NCBI GenBank assembly: GCA_030428745.1 | Contig: JAUIEG010000045.1 | Location: 1 to 10,969 of the forward strand | Source of the DNA: Alphaproteobacteria bacterium | Lineage (GTDB): Bacteria > Pseudomonadota > Alphaproteobacteria > Caulobacterales > Parvularculaceae | Reading direction: 5' to 3' | Length of the DNA: 10,969 nt | Shown here: positions 1-6,714 of the stretch, piece by piece | Numbering within the stretch: the first letter of the stretch is position 1 | Layout: every line of letters begins with the position of its first letter | Program-made: the position numbers and the translations under genes | Notes under the pieces: generated by a model | Database searches by the model: none | The model's input: only the letters and a program-made list of their open reading frames with translations | Told to the model about the DNA's origin: nothing

Positions 1-2
1 AA

Positions 3-428
3 ATTCCCGTTGTCTCGGTGGTCGACCTCGGGATCGTCCGCGATGTTCGGGCCGACGCAGGCGCCGTTGTGGTGACCGTGACGCCGACCTATTCCGGATG
101 TCCTGCGACGGCCGTCATTTCGCTCGATATTGAAAACGCCCTGCGCGCACGGGGGGTCGAAAATGTTCGTGTTGAAACGCGCCTGTCGCCCGCATGGACG
201 ACAGCGTGGATCACCGATCATGCGCGCGACAAACTGAAAAAATACGGCATTGCACCGCCAGTCGAAGGCGCCTGTGTGGGCGCCATGAAAGCCGCGGGTC
301 CCGTCGCATGTCCGCGCTGCGGATCGGAGAATACGGCTGAAATCAGCCGCTTCGGCTCAACCCCTTGCAAGGCTCATTGGCGTTGCAATGACTGTCTCGA
401 ACCGTTCGATTATTTCAAGAGTTTTTGA
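3..428 (+). CDS. paaD: Phenylacetyl-CoA epoxidase accessory protein PaaD (5' partial)
   Basis: The reading frame is open from the first whole codon of the window (base 3, reading IPVVSVVDLGIV), so the true start lies upstream; the 141 visible residues suggest that some 20-25 residues are missing compared with the usual ~165. The N-terminal part is a DUF59/MIP18-like fold with the family's YSGCPA segment (Cys codon at base 99). The C-terminal part is a cysteine-rich knuckle with Cys codons at 309, 318, 366, 384 and 393 (CPRCGS, then C, then CNDC), ending in the PaaD-typical EPFDYFK. In the family, PaaD is needed for activity of the PaaABC(E) ring-epoxidase but is not a catalytic subunit; a role in Fe-S or di-iron centre assembly is the usual proposal. 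It lies directly before paaE, as in classical paa operons, which supports the call. The GTG at base 18 is internal and not the start. Confidence 0.93.
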   Translation: MPVVSVVDLGIVRDVRADAGAVVVTVTPTYSGCPATAVISLDIENALRARGVENVRVETRLSPAWTTAWITDHARDKLKKYGIAPPVEGACVGAMKAAGPVACPRCGSENTAEISRFGSTPCKAHWRCNDCLEPFDYFKSF

Positions 429-430
429 CC

Positions 431-1501
431 ATGGCGCAATTCCATTCTCTTCGCGTGGCGGACATCAAGCGTGACACGCGCGACTCTGTCATTCTCACCC
501 TTGAGCCTTCTGAGGCGGATAAAAGCGCGTTCCAGTTCATTCAGGGCCAATATCTGACCTTTCGCCGTGAATTTGACGGTGAAGAGATGCGCCGTTCTTA
601 CTCCATTTGTGCAGGCGTCAATGATGGCGCTTTGCGCGTCGGCATCAAAAAGGTCGATGGCGGGTGGTTTTCGAGTTTCGCCAATGATGAGCTGAAGGTC
701 GGCGACACACTTGAGGCGATGACGCCCATGGGTAATTTTCATGCGCCTTTAGCGCCGGAAGAGGCGCGGTCCTATCTCGGTTTTGCCGGCGGTTCGGGCA
801 TTACGCCCATGATCAGCCTTATCAAGACAGTCCTCGCAGCCGAGCCGAAGTCTGACTTCACGTTGGTCTATGGGAACAGGGCGGCGAACGCTGTGATGTT
901 CCGCGAAGAGCTTGAGGATCTGAAAAACACGTATCTGGGCCGGCTCAATATCGTTCATGTTCTTGAAAATGATGTGGCGGATGTCGAGCTGTTTTCGGGC
1001 AGGCTGGACCGCGAAAAATGCGATGCGCTGTTTGACAAATGGATCGATGTTGGGCGGGCTGACCTTGCCTTCATCTGCGGGCCGGAACCGATGATGAAAG
1101 CGGTGGCCGCCTCTCTTGAAGCGCACGGGATGGACAAGAGCGCCATCAAATTCGAGCTGTTCGCCTCGGCTTTGCCAAAGCGTGCGCGCCAGAAGTCAGC
1201 GCTTCCCGGCGAGGAGGAGGGCGTGCGCGCCGCCGCGACGATCATTATCGATGGCGCCGCGCGCGCTGTCGAAATCGCGCCCGGCGAAAGCGTGCTCGAG
1301 GCGGCGTTGAAATCGAAAATCGATGCGCCTTACGCCTGCCGCGGCGGCGTTTGCTCCACCTGCCGCGCCAAGCTGGTGGAAGGGGAGGTCGACATGGATG
1401 TGAATTATGCGCTTGAAGATTACGAAGTTGAGCGCGGCTACATTCTGACCTGCCAAAGCCATCCGCGCACCAAGCGCGTTGTCGTGGATTACGATCAATA
1501 A
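431..1501 (+). CDS. paaE: Phenylacetyl-CoA 1,2-epoxidase reductase subunit PaaE
   Basis: A 356-residue protein, the same length as E. coli PaaE. It moves electrons from NAD(P)H through a flavin and a [2Fe-2S] cluster to the di-iron PaaA/PaaC oxygenase, which epoxidises the ring of phenylacetyl-CoA in the cytoplasm. Visible domains: a ferredoxin-reductase FAD domain (about 1-105) with flavin motif R55-S-Y-S58; an NAD-binding domain (about 112-235) with GGSGITPM at 120-127 and CGPEPMM at 217-223; and a C-terminal plant-type ferredoxin domain (about 265-356) with cluster cysteines C303, C308, C311 and C341. The ATG at 431 is preferred over the TTG at 425 because AAGAG (417-421) is correctly spaced only for the ATG. 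It starts two bases after the paaD stop, so the two are surely co-transcribed. The oxygenase subunits PaaABC are expected upstream, outside the window. Confidence 0.95.
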   Translation: MAQFHSLRVADIKRDTRDSVILTLEPSEADKSAFQFIQGQYLTFRREFDGEEMRRSYSICAGVNDGALRVGIKKVDGGWFSSFANDELKVGDTLEAMTPMGNFHAPLAPEEARSYLGFAGGSGITPMISLIKTVLAAEPKSDFTLVYGNRAANAVMFREELEDLKNTYLGRLNIVHVLENDVADVELFSGRLDREKCDALFDKWIDVGRADLAFICGPEPMMKAVAASLEAHGMDKSAIKFELFASALPKRARQKSALPGEEEGVRAAATIIIDGAARAVEIAPGESVLEAALKSKIDAPYACRGGVCSTCRAKLVEGEVDMDVNYALEDYEVERGYILTCQSHPRTKRVVVDYDQ

Positions 1502-1511
1502 GCAGAACCCA

Positions 1512-3038
1512 ATGACCTTATTCAATAAAGACAGCATCATTGGCGTTGCTGGCGCCGGCGCCATGGGCGCCGGCATTGCGCAGGTGGCCGCGCAGGCCGG
1601 CCATCGCGTCGTGGTGCTCGATCGAGATGAAGACGCGTTGGCGCGCGGACGGGCCGTTGTGAGCAAAGGCGCTTCGGCCCTGTTGAAACGCGGGAAAATT
1701 GACGACAGGGAAGCGTCCGCGCTTCAGGCGCGCATTCACTGGACCCTGGATGTCAAAGACATGTCGCCGGCGGCGCTTGTGATCGAGGCGATCCTCGAGA
1801 ACCCGGAGGCCAAGCAGTCTTTATATGCGTCTCTTGACTCTGTGCTGGCGCCGGAATCTGTCATCGCGACAAACACATCCTCTCTTTCTGTGACGACTCT
1901 GGCGGCGGGCATCAAAACGCCAAGCCGGTTTATGGGGCTGCACTTCTTTAACCCGGCGCCCATCATGAAATTGATCGAGGTCGTGGCCGGGCTCGATACG
2001 GATGCGGCGCTGGCGGAAGAGGCGCTGGCGTTGATGACGTCATGGGGCAAGGTCGCAGTGCTGGTGCGCGACGTGCCGGGGTTTATCGTCAATCGCGTGG
2101 CGCGCCCCTTTTACGGCGAGGGGTGGTGCGCCTATGAAGAAGGCGCCGCCGATGCGGCGACGCTTGATTTCCTTTATCGCGATCTTGCCGGCTTTCGCAT
2201 GGGACCGTTGGAGCTGGGCGATCTCATCGGTCATGACATCAATTATGAAGCGGCGAAGTCAGTGTTCGACGCCTATTTCGGGAAGACGCGCTTTCGTCCG
2301 TCCCTGTTGCAGGGACAGCTCGCAGCGGCAGGCCGCCTTGGACGAAAGACCGGCCGCGGCGTTTTCGACTACGCAGAAGGGGCGGAACAGCCGTCGCCAA
2401 AATTTGAACCGGAAGCATCGGAAAAACCGGCTTCTATCCTTGTCGGTAAGGAAGCAGTGGAAATGCGTCGCCTTCTGGACGAATGCGGCGTCAGCTATGG
2501 AGCAATAGAGGGGACAGGCCGCGCCAGGGAAACCAAAGTGGATGGCGTCGACTTTACCTTCACCTGTGGCGTAACGGCGCGTCAGCTTTCTTTTACGCCG
2601 CCCCACGCTCGTGTTGTTCTTGACTGGATGCGCGACCCGAAAGCGTCGACTGTGATTGCGTTTGCCGCTTCCGATGCTCGGGCAAAAGAGGCCGCGTACA
2701 AGCTTGCAGCGGCGCTCGGCAAAAAAGCCGTGGAGCTTGCAGACCGGCCGGGGCTTGTTGTTTTTCGCACGCTCGCCCAGCTTGCCAATTGCGCCGCCGA
2801 CGCCATAGGGGACAATGTCGCAGACGCCGCCGCCATCGACAAAGCGATGATGAATGGCGTTAATTATCCCTTCGGTCCGATGCAATGGGCGCGTGAGTAT
2901 GGTTTTTCCAAGCTGTGCAATGCTCTCCACGAAATTGCATCTGGAACGGGCGATGAGATCTATCGTCCAAGCGAAATCGTGAATGCTTATGCTCATCAGG
3001 AGTTGATAAATGCCCGGCGCAACGGAACTGCTGATTGA
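1512..3038 (+). CDS. paaH: 3-hydroxyacyl-CoA dehydrogenase PaaH (3-hydroxyadipyl-CoA dehydrogenase)
   Basis: A 508-residue NAD-dependent dehydrogenase that oxidises (S)-3-hydroxyadipyl-CoA to 3-oxoadipyl-CoA, the step before thiolytic cleavage in the phenylacetate pathway. The N-terminal Rossmann domain has the dinucleotide motif G14-A-G16-A-M-G19. The 3-hydroxyacyl-CoA dehydrogenase signature follows, with catalytic His144 in HFFNPAP and Glu156 twelve residues later, the same H-E spacing as in mitochondrial HADH, plus NTSSLS at 121-126. A first helical C-terminal domain runs to about 290. A middle segment (about 310-405) with CGVSYG matches the region that sets PaaH/PaaC-type proteins apart from short HADHs. 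A second C-terminal domain (about 412-500) repeats the helical fold. The length fits the long PaaH/PaaC type. The ATG at 1512 comes 10 bases after paaE with no strong Shine-Dalgarno, suggesting coupled translation; an in-frame ATG at 1479 inside paaE is less likely because the Rossmann strand starts right after the chosen start. A close paralogue in beta-oxidation is the main alternative, but the context favours paaH. Confidence 0.92.
   Translation: MTLFNKDSIIGVAGAGAMGAGIAQVAAQAGHRVVVLDRDEDALARGRAVVSKGASALLKRGKIDDREASALQARIHWTLDVKDMSPAALVIEAILENPEAKQSLYASLDSVLAPESVIATNTSSLSVTTLAAGIKTPSRFMGLHFFNPAPIMKLIEVVAGLDTDAALAEEALALMTSWGKVAVLVRDVPGFIVNRVARPFYGEGWCAYEEGAADAATLDFLYRDLAGFRMGPLELGDLIGHDINYEAAKSVFDAYFGKTRFRPSLLQGQLAAAGRLGRKTGRGVFDYAEGAEQPSPKFEPEASEKPASILVGKEAVEMRRLLDECGVSYGAIEGTGRARETKVDGVDFTFTCGVTARQLSFTPPHARVVLDWMRDPKASTVIAFAASDARAKEAAYKLAAALGKKAVELADRPGLVVFRTLAQLANCAADAIGDNVADAAAIDKAMMNGVNYPFGPMQWAREYGFSKLCNALHEIASGTGDEIYRPSEIVNAYAHQELINARRNGTAD
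2998..3002 (+). promoter_or_regulatory. Shine-Dalgarno of paaF inside paaH
   Basis: AGGAG, seven bases before the ATG at 3010. It lies within the last codons of paaH and fixes the paaF start, giving a 29-base gene overlap in a different frame. This suggests paaF has its own ribosome entry rather than depending only on stop-start coupling. Confidence 0.75.
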
Positions 3039-3789
3039 AAATCCTGCTGACGGCGTTCGCCTGCTGCGCCTCAACCGCCCCGAAAAGCGCAATGCGCTGG
3101 CGACGCCTTTGCTGGCGGAAATCGCAGGCGCGTTAAGGGAAGGTGACGCCGACGAAGGGGTTCGCGTTTTTGTCATCACTGGCGGTGACAAGATTTTCGC
3201 GGCCGGCGCCGACATCAACGAGATGGCGCCGAAAGAAGCGCCCGAGGGACTTGCAGACGAACGGCCTGCGCTTTGGGCGGCGATCCGTGCGATGCGCAAG
3301 CCTATCGTCGCAGCTGTCGAAGGCTGGTGTCTCGGCGCGGGCAATGAACTGTTGATGTGCTGCGATATAGCGGTCGCTTCGAAAGAAGCGAAGTTTGGTC
3401 AGCCGGAAACCAGCCTTGGCATTATTCCGGGCGCCGGCGGCGGCGCCGTGCTGGCGAGGCTGGTCGGGCGTTCGCGCGCCATGAAAATGGTGCTGACCGG
3501 CGCAGCCATCACCGCCGAAGAGGCTTTGCAATACGGCCTTGTGGCGGAACTCGCTGAAGCGGGAGACGCGACTGCTCGCGCCATCGAGCTCGCCTCGGAA
3601 ATCGCCAGCCGGGCGCCCTTGGCCATGCAACAGGGCAAAGCTGTGGTTAATGCTGCATTTGACATGCCGCTCGCTGCGAATCTGGTGTTTGAACGGCAAG
3701 CCTTTTCGCTGCTGTTTTCGACCGAAGACAAAAAGGAAGGCGTCAACGCCTTTCTTGAAAAACGGCAGCCAGTCTGGAAGGGGCGTTGA
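3010..3789 (+). CDS. paaF: Enoyl-CoA hydratase PaaF (2,3-dehydroadipyl-CoA hydratase)
   Basis: A 259-residue crotonase-superfamily protein, close in length to E. coli PaaF (255 aa) and matching it from recall along the whole chain: FAAGADINEM near 63-72, DERPALW at 83-89 where E. coli has DTRPQLW, and the C-terminal KGR. The expected reaction is hydration of 2,3-dehydroadipyl-CoA to 3-hydroxyadipyl-CoA, the substrate of PaaH encoded just upstream. The two hydratase glutamates are present as Glu113 (in GAGNELL) and Glu133 (in GQPET), arguing for a true hydratase rather than a PaaG-type isomerase. Oxyanion-hole segments are AAGAD (64-68) and the glycines at 109-111. The usual GGTQRL after the second glutamate is replaced by GGGAVL (143-148). 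It is cytoplasmic and last in the visible paa group. The start is supported by AGGAG seven bases upstream. Confidence 0.9.
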   Translation: MPGATELLIENPADGVRLLRLNRPEKRNALATPLLAEIAGALREGDADEGVRVFVITGGDKIFAAGADINEMAPKEAPEGLADERPALWAAIRAMRKPIVAAVEGWCLGAGNELLMCCDIAVASKEAKFGQPETSLGIIPGAGGGAVLARLVGRSRAMKMVLTGAAITAEEALQYGLVAELAEAGDATARAIELASEIASRAPLAMQQGKAVVNAAFDMPLAANLVFERQAFSLLFSTEDKKEGVNAFLEKRQPVWKGR

Positions 3790-3895
3790 CGCGCGCGCCT
3801 TTCATCTGCCGACAGCGCAGCATCTGAGATTTTCCTGGCCTGCTGAGTGTGCAAGGATATGGCATTGGAAATCTGTGCTGGCCTGAAAGCTCACT
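3790..3895. other. Spacer between paaF and the LAL regulator gene
   Basis: No gene is supported here. The frame of the downstream regulator is closed by a TGA at 3884-3886, so that gene cannot start earlier than 3896. No clear sigma-70 promoter and no stem followed by a T-run are visible; the GC-rich alternation just after the paaF stop does not make a convincing terminator. The regulator could therefore be read through from the paa genes or have its own weak or atypical promoter. The only repeat seen is CTGGCCTG, present at 3835-3842 and again at 3878-3885. Confidence 0.6.
3835..3885 (+). repeat. Direct repeat of CTGGCCTG upstream of the LAL regulator
   Basis: Two identical 8-base copies (3835-3842 and 3878-3885) lie 43 bases apart start to start, close to four turns of DNA. 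The second ends ten bases before the regulator's ATG. Position suggests a possible binding site for autoregulation, but the repeat is short and could be chance in GC-rich sequence. Confidence 0.3.
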
Positions 3896-6565
3896 ATGCC
3901 TTCTTCATCAGACGCCATTGCGCCGTGGCTGCTACGGTCGAAAATAACGCCGCCGCGGCAATTGCTGTCGGTGTTGCCGAGGCCTGCGCTTGTCGATCTC
4001 CTCGACAAGGGCGCGGAGGGCGCTCTGATTATTCTCGAGGCGCCTGGCGGCTATGGCAAGACATGCCTTCTTTCCGGATGGAAGGATCGCCGCCAGGAAA
4101 AAGGTGACACTGTCTGCTGGCTGTCCGTTGACGAAGAAGACGATGCCGATACGTTTCTGGCCTATCTCGCCTTCGCGGCCCATGCGGCCGGTGTCGATAT
4201 TTCAGGCTCGGAACTGATGAGCTTCGAGCATTACACGGAAAAAAACGCGCTTCAGTCAGTCTACCAGTTTCTGTCGCAGCTGGAGCGCCATGCAAACCCG
4301 GTTCGTCTCATCATCGACGATTGCGAAAGGTTAAGTGAGAATGTTCGCCACTCGGTCTTGCCATTGCTGTTGCGGCGTTTGCCGGAAAACTGCACGCTGA
4401 TCCTGGCGTCCCGGGAAGCGGCGAACATTAACACTGCCGATTTTGATCATCGCGGGCTCGTCATGCGCATCGGCCCGCGTCAGTTGCGCTTTTCTCAAGA
4501 TGAATTGAAGCTGCTTTGGGGCGCGCGCGTCACGCCGCGACAACTTGCGCGCATAGAAGACCAGACAGAAGGCTGGCCAGTTCTGGTGCGCCTGTTGCTG
4601 TCGGCCGCTGATATCGGCGAATTCGATATCCGTCATATTGATGACATCAGTCACAATGACGCGTCGATTACGACTTATTTCGAGCAGAAAATTCTGTCTC
4701 GCCTGGACGCCGAGATGCGCGACTTCCTGATCAGGGCGGCTGTGTTTGACGATCTCTCGGACGCCATTCTGGAAAATATTCTCGGTGTTCCGCAGGCGCA
4801 CCCATTAAGGGAAAAGCTCGATAGCCTTGAAGCGTTTATCGCGCCCATTTCAGGCGATGACGGCGGCTATCGCCTTCACCCGATGATGCGCGATTATCTT
4901 TTGCACAAGCTGGAAGCTGAAAACCCGCAGGAGTATAAGCGTCTTCAGGAAAAAGCGGCGCACTGGTTTTCAGATATAGGCAGTCATGTCAGAGCGGTGC
5001 GTCACGCGCTCGCCAGCAAGGATTCGCGATTGCTTTGCGACACGCTGGCGGCGACTGGCGGCCTGAAGCTCTGGCTGAAAGAAGGATTGATCGAATTCCG
5101 CCCGATCGATCGCATGCTGGATGAGAAGGCTGTGCTGTCGTCGCCGACCGCCGGGTTCATGCGTTGCATCATGCTGATGAAATCGGGAAAGCAATATGAA
5201 GCGGGCGTGCTGTATGACCGTATCATTGAACAGCATCAGGACCGGTTCAAGGAAAATGAACTTCTTTCCATGTCGGCGTTCGCCTGTAAGATCATGCTGT
5301 CTATCTATCGCGGGCTCTATATTTCTGTTGAAGAAATAGACGCCTTCGAAAAGAGCGCGTTTGAAACCGCGAGCCTTTTTACAGGCTATGTGCTCACCAT
5401 GAAATGTGTGACCGCGCATCAATGCGGACAGTTTCGGGAAGCTATTGGTCACGCTGAACGGGCGATCGCTTATTTTCGCTCCGTAGGGTCTGTTTACGGC
5501 GAGTTCTATATCCAGCTGCATCTCGGCATGGTGGACTGGCTGATGGACGCCGAGCACAGTCATGGCGCCGCCTTTTCAAAAGCGAAAAGCATCATTCGAC
5601 GGGAGTTGTCTTATGACGCAGGCGTCAAACCCTTGCTCGAGATCCTGAAGTTTGAATGCGATCATGAGGCGTTTCCCTCCGAGACGAAGAATTTGCAGCG
5701 TTTGGGTAATGTTGTTGTCAGTCTCATGAAAGGGGAGGGCTGGCTCGATATTTACGCCTCCGCCTTCAGGACGCTGAGTGAAAAGCAATATCTTGCAAGC
5801 GGCCTTAAAGCGGCGTTGTTGTCGCTGGACTCGTTCGCGGCGTTTTCATCCAAAAACGATATGCGTTATCTGCTGGATATTTGTTTTGCCGAGCGATCCT
5901 TATTATTGGCCGCTTCGGGAAAAAGAGAAGAGGCGACGGCGTTATTCGAAGAAGCAACCAGTTTCAAAGCCGACCCGGCATCCTATCTTGAGACTGCGCC
6001 ATGGCGCGCCGGGGAGGCGCTTGTGGAAGCGGCGCTTTCTCTTTCGGGAGAAGAGGCGTCTGAGGGCGACCTTGCCATATGGCGCGCCTATCGCGATCTC
6101 GGTTTGAGCCGTGGCAATAAACGCCTTGCTTGTCGTCTGAGCGCTCTTCTTGCGGCGCGAGACGGAGGAGAAAGCGATCTTGCCATCCTGGATGGGATCA
6201 TCGGGCCGCAGTTTGCGCGCTCATTGTGGTTCTGCCATGAGGCCTTGTCAGAGGCGTATGATTTGGAAGACACGGCGCAAGGTTATTCGAATGTGAGGGA
6301 TGCGATCCGCCTTGTGCAGGGAGGCGGGGGCGGCTCAGCGGCGGCGGACCAGGGCCAGTTGATGTTGACGGAAAAGGAGTTGACGGTTTTGCGCCAGCTC
6401 GCCACCGGTCAATCCGACAAACAGATTGCGCTGGCGATCGGGGTGACCGAACACGGCGTTCGCTATCATCTGAAGAACATCTATCTGAAACTCGGGGCGC
6501 AGAACCGGCTCGATGCGGTGCAAAAAGGGCGCGCCCTCGGCATTCAGACTGAGAAGTCAATTTAG
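3896..6565 (+). CDS. MalT/LAL-type ATP-binding LuxR-family transcriptional regulator
   Basis: An 889-residue protein with the layout of large ATP-binding LuxR regulators (MalT/LAL, STAND class). The N-terminal NTPase has Walker A APGGYGKT (49-56), the family's WLSVDEEDD segment (75-83), Walker B-like LIIDDCERL (138-146) and an ASRE sensor segment near 180. TEGWP, near 225, is the usual marker just after the ATPase core, followed by a winged-helix-like part with SRLDAEMRDFLIRAAVF near 270-286. A long helical, probably TPR-like region (about 340-800) would sense an inducer or partner. The LuxR/GerE helix-turn-helix covers about 822-883 (LTEKE, then HLKNIYLKLG). Such proteins usually activate transcription after binding ATP and an inducer. 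The ATG at 3896 is the first start after an in-frame stop at 3884, with GAAAG at 3885-3889. Its target is not shown: it sits between the paa genes and the hydantoinase-like unit, and the palindrome at its stop codon plus the same orientation favour the latter. No orthologue name can be assigned. Confidence 0.88.
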   Translation: MPSSSDAIAPWLLRSKITPPRQLLSVLPRPALVDLLDKGAEGALIILEAPGGYGKTCLLSGWKDRRQEKGDTVCWLSVDEEDDADTFLAYLAFAAHAAGVDISGSELMSFEHYTEKNALQSVYQFLSQLERHANPVRLIIDDCERLSENVRHSVLPLLLRRLPENCTLILASREAANINTADFDHRGLVMRIGPRQLRFSQDELKLLWGARVTPRQLARIEDQTEGWPVLVRLLLSAADIGEFDIRHIDDISHNDASITTYFEQKILSRLDAEMRDFLIRAAVFDDLSDAILENILGVPQAHPLREKLDSLEAFIAPISGDDGGYRLHPMMRDYLLHKLEAENPQEYKRLQEKAAHWFSDIGSHVRAVRHALASKDSRLLCDTLAATGGLKLWLKEGLIEFRPIDRMLDEKAVLSSPTAGFMRCIMLMKSGKQYEAGVLYDRIIEQHQDRFKENELLSMSAFACKIMLSIYRGLYISVEEIDAFEKSAFETASLFTGYVLTMKCVTAHQCGQFREAIGHAERAIAYFRSVGSVYGEFYIQLHLGMVDWLMDAEHSHGAAFSKAKSIIRRELSYDAGVKPLLEILKFECDHEAFPSETKNLQRLGNVVVSLMKGEGWLDIYASAFRTLSEKQYLASGLKAALLSLDSFAAFSSKNDMRYLLDICFAERSLLLAASGKREEATALFEEATSFKADPASYLETAPWRAGEALVEAALSLSGEEASEGDLAIWRAYRDLGLSRGNKRLACRLSALLAARDGGESDLAILDGIIGPQFARSLWFCHEALSEAYDLEDTAQGYSNVRDAIRLVQGGGGGSAAADQGQLMLTEKELTVLRQLATGQSDKQIALAIGVTEHGVRYHLKNIYLKLGAQNRLDAVQKGRALGIQTEKSI

Positions 6566-6584
6566 ACTACTAATTTTAGTAGTC
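6565..6584. promoter_or_regulatory. Perfect 20-base palindrome, candidate operator
   Basis: Two perfect 9-base arms, GACTACTAA and TTAGTAGTC, flank a central TT. The first base is the last base of the regulator's TAG stop, and the site lies about 130 bases before the hydantoinase-like gene, at the head of an AT-rich patch (6561-6604) in otherwise GC-rich DNA. The stem is AT-rich and not followed by a proper T-run, so it would be a weak intrinsic terminator. A protein-binding operator, perhaps for the adjacent LuxR-family regulator, is the preferred inference; a 20-base dyad is the size of many LuxR-family sites. Confidence 0.55.
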
Positions 6585-6714
6585 ACAAAAATTTCTCAAA
6601 AATCGCCCCATACCAATCTGCGGGCCCGCCTACCGGCTGAAGCCTGCGCGATCCATGAGATTTGCCTTTACGCTTTCTGTGTTGAAGCAGTGAAGCGGCC
6701 AGAGGGCGTCTGTT
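6585..6714. other. Spacer upstream of the hydantoinase-like gene
   Basis: After the palindrome the DNA stays AT-rich to about 6604, then returns to normal composition. It contains a 10-base palindrome GCGGGCCCGC (6620-6629). No confident -35/-10 pair is visible. The frame of the downstream gene is closed by TGA at 6691-6693, and AGAGGG (6701-6706) is the likely ribosome binding site. The promoter for the right-hand unit, if separate, should be in this stretch. Confidence 0.5.

Noticed and set aside
1554..1574. Perfect 9-base inverted repeat around ATG near the start of paaH
   Set aside because: It encodes the alternating Gly-Ala residues of the Rossmann loop (GAGAMGAG) with GC-ending codons, so coding constraint explains it; no regulatory role is needed.
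2259..3344. A 361-codon open frame on the minus strand across paaH and paaF
   Set aside because: It lies entirely opposite conserved paaH and paaF sequence and shows low-complexity, Arg/Ser-rich translation typical of antisense frames.
3778..3802. Possible terminator just after paaF
   Set aside because: The GC-rich alternation gives only 4-base stems and is followed by just three T residues, so it does not meet the form of an intrinsic terminator.
3847..4107. An 86-codon plus-strand frame overlapping the start of the LAL regulator
   Set aside because: It is out of frame with the Walker A region of the regulator, shows no recognisable domain and has no ribosome binding site.
6620..6629. GCGGGCCCGC palindrome in the spacer before the hydantoinase-like gene
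   Set aside because: Ten-base GC palindromes are common in such DNA, and there is no T-run or second copy to support a function.
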